A DNA stretch of 64,000 bases from Chthoniobacteraceae bacterium (GTDB taxonomy: Bacteria; Verrucomicrobiota; Verrucomicrobiia; Chthoniobacterales; Chthoniobacteraceae), in NCBI GenBank assembly GCA_947449735.1, contig CANFTB010000016.1, positions 1-64,000 on the forward strand, given 5' to 3'. The notes below the pieces were generated by a model that made no database searches, was not told the DNA's origin, and saw nothing but the letters and a program-made list of their open reading frames with translations. Below, one piece after another: positions 48,836-57,993 of this stretch; positions within the stretch are counted from its first letter, which is position 1; each line of letters starts with the position of its first letter. Position numbers and translations under genes: made by a program.

Positions 48836-51800
48836 TTATGGGTGAGTGATGGTTTCGTCGAGGTTCAGCGCGGCGCGGGCGACGGCGGTCCAGAGTTGGG
48901 CGTCGTCCGGATTGAGAGCGCGTTGTTTGTTGAGAAAGGAACGGAGGAGCGTCATTTCGTCCGGGGTGGCGGGGCGGGTGACACAGTGGCGGAAAAGCCC
49001 TTGGAGGCGTGCGTCGTCGGACTGGGCTTCGGCGAGGGTTCGCTTGGCGAGCGCTTGTGCGGCCTCGAGAAACATCGTGTCGTTCAGCAGGGTGAGCGCC
49101 TGGAGCGGACTGTTGGAAACGTCGCGTTTTGCCAGGCAGGCTTCGCCGGTGGGGGCGTCAAAGGTGGTGGCCATCGCAAACGGGGCGGTGCGCTTGATGA
49201 AGGTGTAGAGGCTGCGCCGGTAGCGGTCCTCGCCATCGCTCGTCTTCCAGTCGACCTTTCCGTAGGTGCCCTCGGTGGTGATGCTGGCTGGTTGCGGCGG
49301 GTAGACGCCCGGCCCGCCCATTTTGGCCGAGAGCAGTCCGGCGGCCCGGAGCGCGCCGTCGCGGATGATTTCGGCGTCGAGGCGGAAACGCGAACTTCTC
49401 GCGAGTGTGAGGTTTTTCGGATCCTTTTGGAGGTGTTCCGGGGTGATCTTGGAGGACTGCTTGTAGGTGGCGCTCGTGACGATGAGCCTGTGGAGCTTTT
49501 TCATCGACCATTCTTCCCGCACGAGTTCCGTCGCCAGCCAGTCAAGCAGCTCCGGGTGGGTCGGGGGATCGCTCTGATAGCCGAGGTCTTCAAGCGACGC
49601 GACGAGGCCCCTGCCGAAAAAGGCCTGCCACTGACGATTCACGGTGACGCGCGCGGTGAGCGGGTTTTGCGGGGAAAAGAGCCACTGCGCAAATGCCAGG
49701 CGGTTCTGGGGGGCGTCCTTCGGGAGTTGCGGGAGAAAGGCGGGCACTGCTGGGGACACGGGGTCGCGCGGTTGCAGGTATTCACCCCGGTGGTGGAGGC
49801 GCGTTTCGCGGGGATTCGAGGCGGCGCGCTCCTCCATGACGAGCGTTGCCAGGCCGCGGGGCGGGTTTTTACGCGCATTCAAAAGCGGGGCGACATGCTC
49901 CTTCATTTCGGGCGCGGTTTCCAAGAAGCGAAGGAGGAGTGCCGGGGTGTCCTGGCTTGCGCGGCCGCTCGCGAGCAGTTCCTCCAGTTCCGCCAGATGT
50001 CCGGTGGCGGCTGGATGGTCGGAGGTGGTGAAGGACACCCGGAAATGCCCGAGGGAACAGGCGAAATGTTTTTCAAAAAGCATCTTCAACTCGAGGCCCC
50101 CGGCGAGGTCCAGAGGCTGCTCGAATTCAAAAACGGCGCTGTGGTAGACCGCGGCGCCACCCAAGACCTGCCAGCCCGAGGACATCTCGCCGTCGATAGC
50201 GGAGGACGCATTGTTCTTCTTTTTCGCGGGAGCCTTGTTCTCAGCCGGCTTGGCCTTGGGTTTTGCGGCGGCGTCGCTGATGCGGTCCTCCTCTTCGTCG
50301 TTGCTGGCCGAGGCCTTCGAGAAGGCAAGGCGCTGGCCGTTTTGGAAGGCCTGCAGTTCGCTTAGAAAGAAGCCTCCGATGGGGCCCTCGTAGTGGGTGA
50401 GTCCGGGGCCGTTGTTGGGGAGGCTTGGATGCGAGGCGACCTCGAAGCGGATGGCGCGGACGTTTTTGAGGGGCTTGCGGAAGCGCAGCGTGTAGGTGTC
50501 GCTCTTGGTGATGTCCCCGCTGCCGAGGAGATAGCCGTCGGGCTGGGGAGCCAAGTGGGGGAGGTTGGTCTCGAACTCGGCGGGGGAAAGGGTCTCCCAG
50601 TGGGAGGCTTTGGCGGATTCAGCGGCGGCCCATTCCGCGAAGCGTGCGTCTAGGGCGTCTTTGCCTCCCGGGAAGAGGCCGGGTAGGGCGGCCTCGAGTT
50701 TGGCGATCTTTTCGGCGTGGGCTTTCTGGATCTGATCGGAGTTGGAGGCGGGGATGTAATAGGTGGGCTCGCTCGCGTTGTTCAGCAGGGCCATGAGGCT
50801 GTAGTAGTCCTTGTGCAGGATGGGGTCGTACTTGTGGGTGTGGCACTGCGCGCAGTGGAGGGTGAGCCCCATCCACGTCGTGCCCGTGACTCCGACGCGG
50901 TCGACCATCGAGTAGAAGCGGTATTCGAGCGGGTCGATGCCGCCCTCCTCGTTGAGCATGGAGTTTCTGTGGAAACCGGTGGCGATTTTGTCGGCGGGGG
51001 TGGCGTCCGCAAGGAGGTCGCCCGCGAGTTGGCGGATGCTGAACCGGTCGAAGGGCATGTCCTCATTCAGGGCGTCGACGACCCAGTCGCGGTAGGGCCA
51101 GATGGAGCGGGGGCGGTCCTTTTCGTAGCCGTTGGTGTCGGCGTAGCGCGCGAGGTCCAGCCAGCGCCGGGCCCAGCGCTCGCCGTAATGCTTCGAGGCG
51201 AGGAGCGAATCGACCAGGGTTTCGTAGGCGTTCGGGGCGTTGTTTGCGAGGAAGGCGTCCGCCTCGGCTGGGGTGGGGGGCAGGCCGATGAGGTCCAGAT
51301 AAACGCGGCGCACCAGGGTGAGCCTGTCCGCTTCAGGCGAGGGGGCGAGGCCCTCTTTTTTGAGGCGGTCGCGCACGAAGGCATCGATCGGGTGTGTGGC
51401 TGCGGAAGGGAGTGCTGGGCGGACGGGCGGGGTGTAGGCCCAGTGGGGTTGGTAGTTTGCGCCTTGGGCGATCCAGGCCTTGAGGGTGGCTTTGGCCGCC
51501 TCGGGCAGGACGGACTTGGTACTGGGGGGCGGCATGATCTCGTCCTTGTCCCCGGAGTGGATGCGTTTGAGGAGTTCGCTGACGTCGGGTTTGCCGGGGA
51601 CGATGGCGGTCTCGCCGGACTTTCCCTTTCCAACGGCGTTTTCGCGGAGATCGAGCCGCAGTTCGCCCTTGCGGCCGTGTTCGTCCATGCCGTGGCACTT
51701 GAAACAGTACTGGGCGAGGATGGGGCGGACTTCGCGGTTGAAGTCGACGGCCGCGGGCTGCCCGGTGGTGGTTGCTGTTGCGGCATGGGCGGCTGCGGGG

Positions 51801-51853
51801 GCGAGCAGCGCGAGGCAAAGGCCGGTGGAGGAAGAGCGGAGGGAGGAGCGCAT
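48836..51853 (-). CDS. PSCyt1/DUF1549/DUF1553 protein (second, longer copy)
   Basis: VDFNREVRPILAQYCFKCHGMDEHGRKGELRLDL; CAQCHTHKYDPI; contains a central insert absent from the 43494 paralog. Confidence 0.92.
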   Translation of the reverse strand: MRSSLRSSSTGLCLALLAPAAAHAATATTTGQPAAVDFNREVRPILAQYCFKCHGMDEHGRKGELRLDLRENAVGKGKSGETAIVPGKPDVSELLKRIHSGDKDEIMPPPSTKSVLPEAAKATLKAWIAQGANYQPHWAYTPPVRPALPSAATHPIDAFVRDRLKKEGLAPSPEADRLTLVRRVYLDLIGLPPTPAEADAFLANNAPNAYETLVDSLLASKHYGERWARRWLDLARYADTNGYEKDRPRSIWPYRDWVVDALNEDMPFDRFSIRQLAGDLLADATPADKIATGFHRNSMLNEEGGIDPLEYRFYSMVDRVGVTGTTWMGLTLHCAQCHTHKYDPILHKDYYSLMALLNNASEPTYYIPASNSDQIQKAHAEKIAKLEAALPGLFPGGKDALDARFAEWAAAESAKASHWETLSPAEFETNLPHLAPQPDGYLLGSGDITKSDTYTLRFRKPLKNVRAIRFEVASHPSLPNNGPGLTHYEGPIGGFFLSELQAFQNGQRLAFSKASASNDEEEDRISDAAAKPKAKPAENKAPAKKKNNASSAIDGEMSSGWQVLGGAAVYHSAVFEFEQPLDLAGGLELKMLFEKHFACSLGHFRVSFTTSDHPAATGHLAELEELLASGRASQDTPALLLRFLETAPEMKEHVAPLLNARKNPPRGLATLVMEERAASNPRETRLHHRGEYLQPRDPVSPAVPAFLPQLPKDAPQNRLAFAQWLFSPQNPLTARVTVNRQWQAFFGRGLVASLEDLGYQSDPPTHPELLDWLATELVREEWSMKKLHRLIVTSATYKQSSKITPEHLQKDPKNLTLARSSRFRLDAEIIRDGALRAAGLLSAKMGGPGVYPPQPASITTEGTYGKVDWKTSDGEDRYRRSLYTFIKRTAPFAMATTFDAPTGEACLAKRDVSNSPLQALTLLNDTMFLEAAQALAKRTLAEAQSDDARLQGLFRHCVTRPATPDEMTLLRSFLNKQRALNPDDAQLWTAVARAALNLDETITHP

Positions 51854-52028
51854 TCGCGTGAAAGTGGAAAAAGTGTGGAGGTATGGTGGCCGGGGCGCGG
51901 GTCTGCAGCGGTGTTTTTAGAAAGATCCCGGCCCGTTTGGAAGCGTCTTGCCTACAGAGCGAAGTGCCATTCCGCGGTAAATATTAGGTCGAAAAGGCTC
52001 CCGGGATTTCGGCTGTTGGCGGGGGAGA

Positions 52029-53657
52029 TTGCTTGTTCAAACAACGGATGCGCGGAACCGAATCGTTCTGGCTGGGGGTCCTGGGAGACGGTCATGGGTT
52101 GGCTACAGCATAGCCTCGGGATCCAGCGTCTTTTGCCGAACTATTTTCACCTTTTTTACGGAGAGACCCCTGTGTAGGGAAGGAGGCGTGAAATGCCCGC
52201 CCCCCCGTTCAGCGAACCCTTGCAGATTTAGAAGTGCGGTTCTGCAACACGCCTCGTTGCTCAAAATTTGCAAAACGGGAGGCCTTTGGGCCGCGGCGCT
52301 CGCCGGCCTCTTGCTCTCTCGCCAGCCCGCCACCGCTCGTGACATTCACGTCGACCCCGATTCAGGCCGGGACACGCCAGCGGACCCGCAGGTTCCCCTG
52401 AAGACGATCGCCGCGGCTATCCGGATCGCAAAGCCGGGTGACACGATCCACCTCAAACCGGGGCGTTATTCGCAGAGCGCCGATTTCCTTACCAAGAACG
52501 GCGAGCCCGGAAACCCCATCGTACTCGATGGTCACGGAGCCGTTCTCGACGGGAGCGAACCGGTGCTCGCCGCGGATTGGGAGAAGCTGGGAGGCGGGTT
52601 GTTCCGGAAGACGAAGCTGATACCCAAGATGGACAAGGCGATGCTGGGGCGCTGGTTTTTTCTGTGGAACGGCAGGATGAACCTGATGGGCCGCACCTCC
52701 AAGGGGCCGAGTGCTCCCTTGAAACCGGTGGCCGAACTCAAAGAAAACGAGTGGACCTACGTGGAGGCCGAGGACGCCTTCTACCTGCGACTTCCCGAGG
52801 GAATGGATTTGGACGCCGCTGGCATTCGTTATCCGGCGCGACCGAACGGCGTGGCCATGGGGGGCAGGGGTTCCCACATTGTGGTCAGAAACATCACCTC
52901 CACCCATGTGTACAACGACGGGTTTAACATCCATGGCACCCAGCGCGGGCTGGTCTTTGAAAACATCGCCGCCATCGATTGCGGGGACGACGGGTTCAGC
53001 GCCCATGAAGACGCCGAATGCCGGGTGGACGGTTTCGTGAGTACCGGCAATTCCACCGGACTTTGCGACACCGTCTCCAGCGTGACGCACTACCGCAACG
53101 TCTACATCCGCGACTGTCACGCGTTTGATGTGTATTTCATCGGGGACTCTCCGCATTCGATGGAGAACGTGCTGGTGGAAAGCACCGCGTTCCGGACGCT
53201 CGAAGTCTCGCAGCACAGCGACCGCCCCCAGAACGGGCCGAGCGCGGTGCATCTCAAAAACGCGTTGTTCCGCCGTATGTCGGGCACCCCTGGCGAGGCC
53301 AGATTTTCGCGCAACGCGCTGGTCACGCTCGAGAAGTGCAGTTTTTACGGGGTGAACCTGAGCGCGTCGCCCGGTTCGGAGGCGCGCGTGAGCGACTGTG
53401 TGTTCGGGGGCGATCCTCCGCCCAGTTTGTGGATCCAGCGTGGCGCGCTCTGGAAGGGGGAGCGCAACGGCTACCGTTTGGGCTCCCTCCGTTTTGAGGA
53501 CGCGTCCTTTAGCGGGGACACCTTTGAGGGTTTTTGCAAGGCCGTCGGAGGAGAGACCGGGTCGCGGTGGGGCAAAAATCCGGAGGACCTCCAAATCGGC
53601 GGCGCGACGGAGAGCCTGCTTCAAAAGTTGCGTGATGTTGGACGCAGTGCTTTTTGA
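52029..53657 (+). CDS. Secreted right-handed parallel beta-helix protein
   Basis: DIHVDPDSGRDTPADPQVPLKTIAAAIRIAKPGDTIHLKPGRYSQSADFLTKNGEPGNPIVLDGHGAVLDGSEP; true start uncertain (signal-like ICKTGGLWAAALAGLLLSRQPATA suggests a start near 52256). Confidence 0.75.
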   Translation: MLVQTTDARNRIVLAGGPGRRSWVGYSIASGSSVFCRTIFTFFTERPLCREGGVKCPPPRSANPCRFRSAVLQHASLLKICKTGGLWAAALAGLLLSRQPATARDIHVDPDSGRDTPADPQVPLKTIAAAIRIAKPGDTIHLKPGRYSQSADFLTKNGEPGNPIVLDGHGAVLDGSEPVLAADWEKLGGGLFRKTKLIPKMDKAMLGRWFFLWNGRMNLMGRTSKGPSAPLKPVAELKENEWTYVEAEDAFYLRLPEGMDLDAAGIRYPARPNGVAMGGRGSHIVVRNITSTHVYNDGFNIHGTQRGLVFENIAAIDCGDDGFSAHEDAECRVDGFVSTGNSTGLCDTVSSVTHYRNVYIRDCHAFDVYFIGDSPHSMENVLVESTAFRTLEVSQHSDRPQNGPSAVHLKNALFRRMSGTPGEARFSRNALVTLEKCSFYGVNLSASPGSEARVSDCVFGGDPPPSLWIQRGALWKGERNGYRLGSLRFEDASFSGDTFEGFCKAVGGETGSRWGKNPEDLQIGGATESLLQKLRDVGRSAF

Positions 53658-53844
53658 AGTCGCCGGCGCCTTCAATCCGGCTGCGTGACCGGGCTCGCAA
53701 TCCTTCGCAAACCTCTCAGGTTCGGCCCGCGCCGTGTCGTCCGGAACAATATTGGCACTGCCAATTTGACTCAATCCCCTCATCGTAAAACTTCCGGACG
53801 CTCGCACGCTCGGTATTAGCGCGGGGCGCGCTCATTTACACATA

Positions 53845-53925
53845 CTTGCCGAGAAGAAACTGGCTTTGGTGTGCGCGATGCTTCACGACCCTGAGTGGTT
53901 GATTTTGGACGAGCCGACCAACGCG
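53845..53925 (+). pseudogene. Remnant of an ABC transporter ATPase (Walker B region only)
   Basis: LAEKKLALVCAMLHDPEWLILDEPTNA, the signature-to-Walker B segment of ABC ATPases, with no Walker A upstream and unrelated sequence directly downstream. Confidence 0.7.
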
Positions 53926-53946
53926 ACGCGCATCCTCCACGCTTCC

Positions 53947-54297
53947 TTACTTCAGCCGTTTCGCATCCCAGGTCCTGCCGGGCTTGCTTTCCCATTCCCA
54001 TCTATCCTTGGAGGAGAAAGCGATCCCGACATTCACGCTCTGCCCCTCGGTATCAATGAGCGTTAATGTTTTGTCCGAGATTCTCCATCTACCGGTTTCC
54101 TGAACGTTGGATTCCGACACCGCCCCCATTCCGTAAGTGCCGTTCTTCTTGAACTCGTAGATCGTGTTGCGGATCTCCCACTTTCCGATGATGGCTTTTG
54201 CATACTTCTCGACCGGGACCGTGGCGGGAGCTGCAGAAACAGCGGCGGCCGGCAGGACAAAGACGATGGCGCACAGGGTGGCGAGTTTGTGAATCAT
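53947..54297 (-). CDS. Small secreted lipocalin-like protein
   Basis: Signal MIHKLATLCAIVFVLPAAAVSA; IIGKWEIRNTIYEFKKNGTYGMGAVSESNVQETGRWRISDKTLTLI. Confidence 0.6.
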   Translation of the reverse strand: MIHKLATLCAIVFVLPAAAVSAAPATVPVEKYAKAIIGKWEIRNTIYEFKKNGTYGMGAVSESNVQETGRWRISDKTLTLIDTEGQSVNVGIAFSSKDRWEWESKPGRTWDAKRLK

Positions 54298-54401
54298 GGG
54301 TGGGGGCGCTACGGGGTATTTCTAGCGGCCGGCAAACCGCTGGCAAGCAGGCAGGCAACAGAGAGAAATGCACACGATCTCTGGATGGCGGGCGGATATG
54401 G

Positions 54402-55124
54402 TCAATTGCCGTCCCCGGATATCTTTTTTCCGATCATAGTTCCGGCCTTGGTTCCGTGAATGAAAAGTTTATCTGGATTGGTGGTCAAGTTCACTCCCAC
54501 TCCTCGCGTTTCGCCGCCCCATTTGATCTCGTATCTACGGGGATTCAGCGCACCTTGTTCCAACTTCCATACTCCTCTTTGCCAGGCTCCTAAAGCTTTT
54601 CCCCAGTTGTGTTTGGCTGATCCGTCCTGAGACATGGTCCAAATCTCCCGCCCATTGGGACCGTCCGGGAACTGCCACTTGCCGACGATCGGATCGGGGT
54701 CACCGCTGGGTGGAGTCAGGCTAGCCTGCGGGCGATCCACTCTTTCGGCCGACATCCCGTTGATGGAGTCGATAACCAGTTTTTCGGGTGATTTCAGTAG
54801 GTGGGCACGGTCGGTTGTCCCGATGCTCCATTTGATCTCGTACTTCACAGAAGCGTCTAAAACACTGACGCGATTCCACTTTCCAACCCGTCTTGGCGCC
54901 TCGCCGTTGGATTCAAACAATTTGGCGTCTCCGTTAGGGTACAACTCCCAGAATTTTGTTCCGTCCTTAAATCGCCATCTTCCGACAACAGGGTCCGTTT
55001 GAGCTTGAGTTTCAGTTGCGGCGGTTTTTGCACCGGGCTGAGGCTCCTGCGAAAAGGTCGGCGCGGGCGCTACAGCCGTCAGGAACGCCAAGCAAAAAAA
55101 GAGACGAAAGTTCATTGGAAACAA
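54402..55124 (-). CDS. Secreted protein with two lipocalin-like GKW repeats
   Basis: Signal MFPMNFRLFFCLAFLTAVAPAPTFS; repeats DPVVGRWRFKDGTKFWELYPNGDAKLF and DPIVGKWQFPDGPNGREIWTMSQDGSAKHN. Confidence 0.6.
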   Translation of the reverse strand: MFPMNFRLFFCLAFLTAVAPAPTFSQEPQPGAKTAATETQAQTDPVVGRWRFKDGTKFWELYPNGDAKLFESNGEAPRRVGKWNRVSVLDASVKYEIKWSIGTTDRAHLLKSPEKLVIDSINGMSAERVDRPQASLTPPSGDPDPIVGKWQFPDGPNGREIWTMSQDGSAKHNWGKALGAWQRGVWKLEQGALNPRRYEIKWGGETRGVGVNLTTNPDKLFIHGTKAGTMIGKKISGDGN

Positions 55125-55433
55125 GGATGGTGCAGATTAAACGGTGTGGGGTTGTTGACTCCGACAGGGGCCAAACCCACCCCGCGGATTGGCATATTAG
55201 TTTTATCACAAGCCGAGAAGTAAAATCCCTGTTCTTTAGCATCCACGGTTTGTCCTTCGGGTCATGACGTGTAAGACTAGGCGGTCAGGGCATTTTTGTT
55301 TCGAACGCTGGTGGAGTTCTGCTTGTAATACCCAAAAATGGCGTTGGATCGGACGCTGTGTTACATGGCCAGCGATTAGTACTTTACAGGAGGAGGAGTG
55401 CACACTAGTTTGCTCCGCTCAACTTATCACTTT

Positions 55434-55589
55434 ATGTCCCAGCATCGCAGTCTCAAGGGGGCCAGTACCATTACGGCCAAACGCAACGTACTCAAGCGCT
55501 TCGAACGTGTTGAGCTTCTCACAAAACGCGGCCAGTTCAAGGCTGGCGACAAGGTCCTCGGCCTGCGCAAGACGATGCCCGAGGCGTAG
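55434..55589 (+). CDS. Small basic protein of the PVC-restricted type
   Basis: MSQHRSLKGASTITAKRNVLKRFERVELLTKRGQFKAGDKVLGLRKTMPEA (51 aa, very basic); followed by a strong terminator. Confidence 0.8.
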   Translation: MSQHRSLKGASTITAKRNVLKRFERVELLTKRGQFKAGDKVLGLRKTMPEA

Positions 55590-55621
55590 TTCTTCGCTGT
55601 AAGATTTCTGATCTTTCAATA

Positions 55622-55655
55622 GAAAAGTCCGCGGCTCATTCCGCGGACTTTTTCT
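55622..55655 (+). terminator. Rho-independent terminator
   Basis: AAAGTCCGCGG ctcatt CCGCGGACTTTTT. Confidence 0.93.
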
Positions 55656-55858
55656 TTTCTAGGGGGTGAGTCGGGAACTCCAGCCTCTACTCGGCGGAGT
55701 TGCGCCGCCTTCGTCAGAACCGGGTCCTTCACGCGAACCGCCCGGTTCCAGCCGAGCCCGCTGAAGCCGTTTTCCGTTTTCTACTTTAAGAAGCCCCCTT
55801 GATAGGATTCCCTGTCGATTCCTCCGACAGCTTTCCTTCCGTTGCAGACCTTTTTCCC

Positions 55859-56263
55859 ATGGACATCGCCAACTCACTCATCGAGCAAAAAACCCGCGAA
55901 CTTTGCGATGCGATCGTCGCCTATCCCGGGTTCGGAGAGATGTTCCGCAAAATGGACAATTTCATGAACGATGAAATGGCCAAGTTTGAGTTCCAGATGG
56001 TGAACGATCGCGCGAGTCTTTTGCACCAAAAGCAGTCGGCCGGCATCCCCATCACCCCCGAGGAACTCTCAGACTTTGAGGCTCTCCGGGATTCGGTATT
56101 GAACAAGCCCGTCGCAAAGGACTTTTTGGAAGCGCAGCTGCAGATGCAGGTTTTGCAGAAGCTGTTTTATCCCATGCTCAGCAAGACATTCGAGATAGGG
56201 CGCGTGCCGACCCCCGAAGACTTTCTCAACGACAATTGTTCCGAGGGGTGCGGCCTGCACTAG
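55859..56263 (+). CDS. YlbF/YmcA-like helical protein with C-terminal Cys motif
   Basis: MDIANSLIEQKTRELCDAIVAYPGFGEMFRKMDNFMNDEMAKFEFQMVNDRASLLHQKQSAGIPITPEE...; ends NCSEGCGLH. ATG at 55859. Confidence 0.65.
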   Translation: MDIANSLIEQKTRELCDAIVAYPGFGEMFRKMDNFMNDEMAKFEFQMVNDRASLLHQKQSAGIPITPEELSDFEALRDSVLNKPVAKDFLEAQLQMQVLQKLFYPMLSKTFEIGRVPTPEDFLNDNCSEGCGLH

Positions 56264-56372
56264 CGGGCGGAAACCATTGAAGCGAGTGCTGCCCTCTGCG
56301 GAGGAGTTCGCGCACTTGCTCCTGTGAACGCGAGAATGTTTAGCGCTTTACTGCGAGGGCTCTGAGAAGACT

Positions 56373-57290
56373 CTAGACCCACCAACTGCGCAGGGTGGCC
56401 AGATCCTTGCGGGTGGCCTCGATTGCCGCTTCGAGGTAGCCGGGGTCCTTCGATTTGCCTTTTAGATGCTCGATATGAAGACATACCGGACCTGCGTACC
56501 CGAGCGATTTAAGCTGGTCCACATAGGCTTTTCCTACGACGCCTTCGCCTAGGGGGGCCGGTTTGTGGCCCTTGCCTTCCCATGAGAAATTTTTGAAAAA
56601 AGCCATGCCGATCCGGTCGGCGACGAGGGCCACCTCTGTCGGCCAGGAAGTGCTGCCCTCAATTGTGGCGTGCATGATGTCGAAGGCCCAGGCCAGGTCT
56701 TCCTTCGGGTACTCGCGCATGAGGAGCGCGATGTCCCAGATCCCCGCTCCCATGAGCTTTGCTCCAGAGTGGTTCTGGTAGCAGGGGAGGATGCCGATCT
56801 CCTTGCTCAGCGTTACAAGGTCCTTGAGCTGAGGCCTGACTTCGTCGAGCTGGGGCCAGACTGGTTTCTTGTTGTCGTAGTTGTACCAGTTCATCCGGAA
56901 CCGGGGGATGCCGAGCTTTTTCGCGGTTCTGAGGACGGCCTCCGTGTGGGTGGCGCTGCTCACGGAGTTGATGCCCGAGGTCAGCATTGTGATCTTCACT
57001 CCGTAGGGTTTGAGTGTTTCAACGAACTTGGGCAGTTCATCCTCGACCTTTGCGGGTTCCACATGGCCGCCGGGACGGATGGGCGCCTCGATGCCGTTGA
57101 CCCCGAGCCCCGCCAGAATTTCACCCATTTGCTCGGTGGGAATGCCGAGGAAATGCTTCGAAAAGACGCTGAACTCCGGGCCCTTGGCGGCAGTTGTGCC
57201 GGCGGCGGATGCGACATTTGTAATGGGTTGCAGAACCGAGCAGGAAAGAAGTGCAGCGGAATTTTGGAGGAATGAGCGGCGCGAGATCAT
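56373..57290 (-). CDS. Secreted sugar phosphate isomerase/epimerase-like TIM barrel protein
   Basis: Tat-like MISRRSFLQNSAALLSCSVLQPI; FRMNWYNYDNKKPVWPQLDEVRPQLKDLVTLSKEIGILPCYQNHSGAKLMG; CLHIEHLKGKS. Confidence 0.82.
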   Translation of the reverse strand: MISRRSFLQNSAALLSCSVLQPITNVASAAGTTAAKGPEFSVFSKHFLGIPTEQMGEILAGLGVNGIEAPIRPGGHVEPAKVEDELPKFVETLKPYGVKITMLTSGINSVSSATHTEAVLRTAKKLGIPRFRMNWYNYDNKKPVWPQLDEVRPQLKDLVTLSKEIGILPCYQNHSGAKLMGAGIWDIALLMREYPKEDLAWAFDIMHATIEGSTSWPTEVALVADRIGMAFFKNFSWEGKGHKPAPLGEGVVGKAYVDQLKSLGYAGPVCLHIEHLKGKSKDPGYLEAAIEATRKDLATLRSWWV

Positions 57291-57534
57291 GGGGAGGTGG
57301 ACAAGAGTCTACGAGGGTGACGGCTTAAAATTTGAGTCTCAATCAAGGGGCTGTCCACATTGGATTCCGGATCCTGCAGGCGGACAGGCCGAGGGGCCGA
57401 GAAGCAGCGGGCTATTTCCTAATGTTTCGGCACGGTTAGGAGATCAGGAGGAGATTTTTTGCGGAGCGGCAGAGGTTCCCTGCGTTTTTCTTAAGTCCTT
57501 TTCTGTGCCGTTTCCGTAGCGCTTATTGAAAGAT

Positions 57535-57942
57535 ATGATCACTTCTCGCTCAAACACATTGCGTCTGTCCACCGCGGTGGTTGTCGGGGTTTTGACGGGG
57601 CTGGCGTGGCAGCCAGCCAGCGGACGGGGTTTCGGAGGCTCGATTTCCAGTGCCGATGGTGCGTTCGGCGGATTCGAGTTCGGAAGACTTGGGGGAGGGC
57701 CGGCTTCAAAGCTGGGGTCTCACAATGGTCCGTTCGCCTCCTTTGACGGACGGGAGGTGCTTTGGCGGGAGAGGGGAGGAAACATAGTGGTGCTCTCTCC
57801 TGTGGGGGGACGGACGAAGCACAAGGCGAGTCGGGAAGAAACGAGTCGTTCGTCTACGGATTTCTGCTTCGGATATGGGGACGCGATCGGGATCGCATTG
57901 CGGCGCGCGCCCGCGGGGGCGGTGCGTTCAGACGGAAGATGA
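57535..57942 (+). CDS. Hypothetical secreted glycine-rich protein
   Basis: MITSRSNTLRLSTAVVVGVLTGLAWQPASG signal-like N-terminus; no recognised domain. Confidence 0.35.
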   Translation: MITSRSNTLRLSTAVVVGVLTGLAWQPASGRGFGGSISSADGAFGGFEFGRLGGGPASKLGSHNGPFASFDGREVLWRERGGNIVVLSPVGGRTKHKASREETSRSSTDFCFGYGDAIGIALRRAPAGAVRSDGR

Positions 57943-57993
57943 TTTCCATCCCCCAGAGACTTTGTCGTTTGGAGACTGGGAGCGAAATTGCCG

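Noticed and set aside
48821-50365. 514-aa plus ORF antisense to the DUF1553-type gene
   Set aside because: Shadow of 48836-51853 minus CDS.
52362-53807. 481-aa minus ORF antisense to the beta-helix gene
   Set aside because: No recognisable domains; the plus-strand product has clear beta-helix repeats.
57535-57942. Frameshifted gene (two overlapping plus frames near 57762-58022)
   Set aside because: No recognisable homology in either frame to demonstrate a frameshift.
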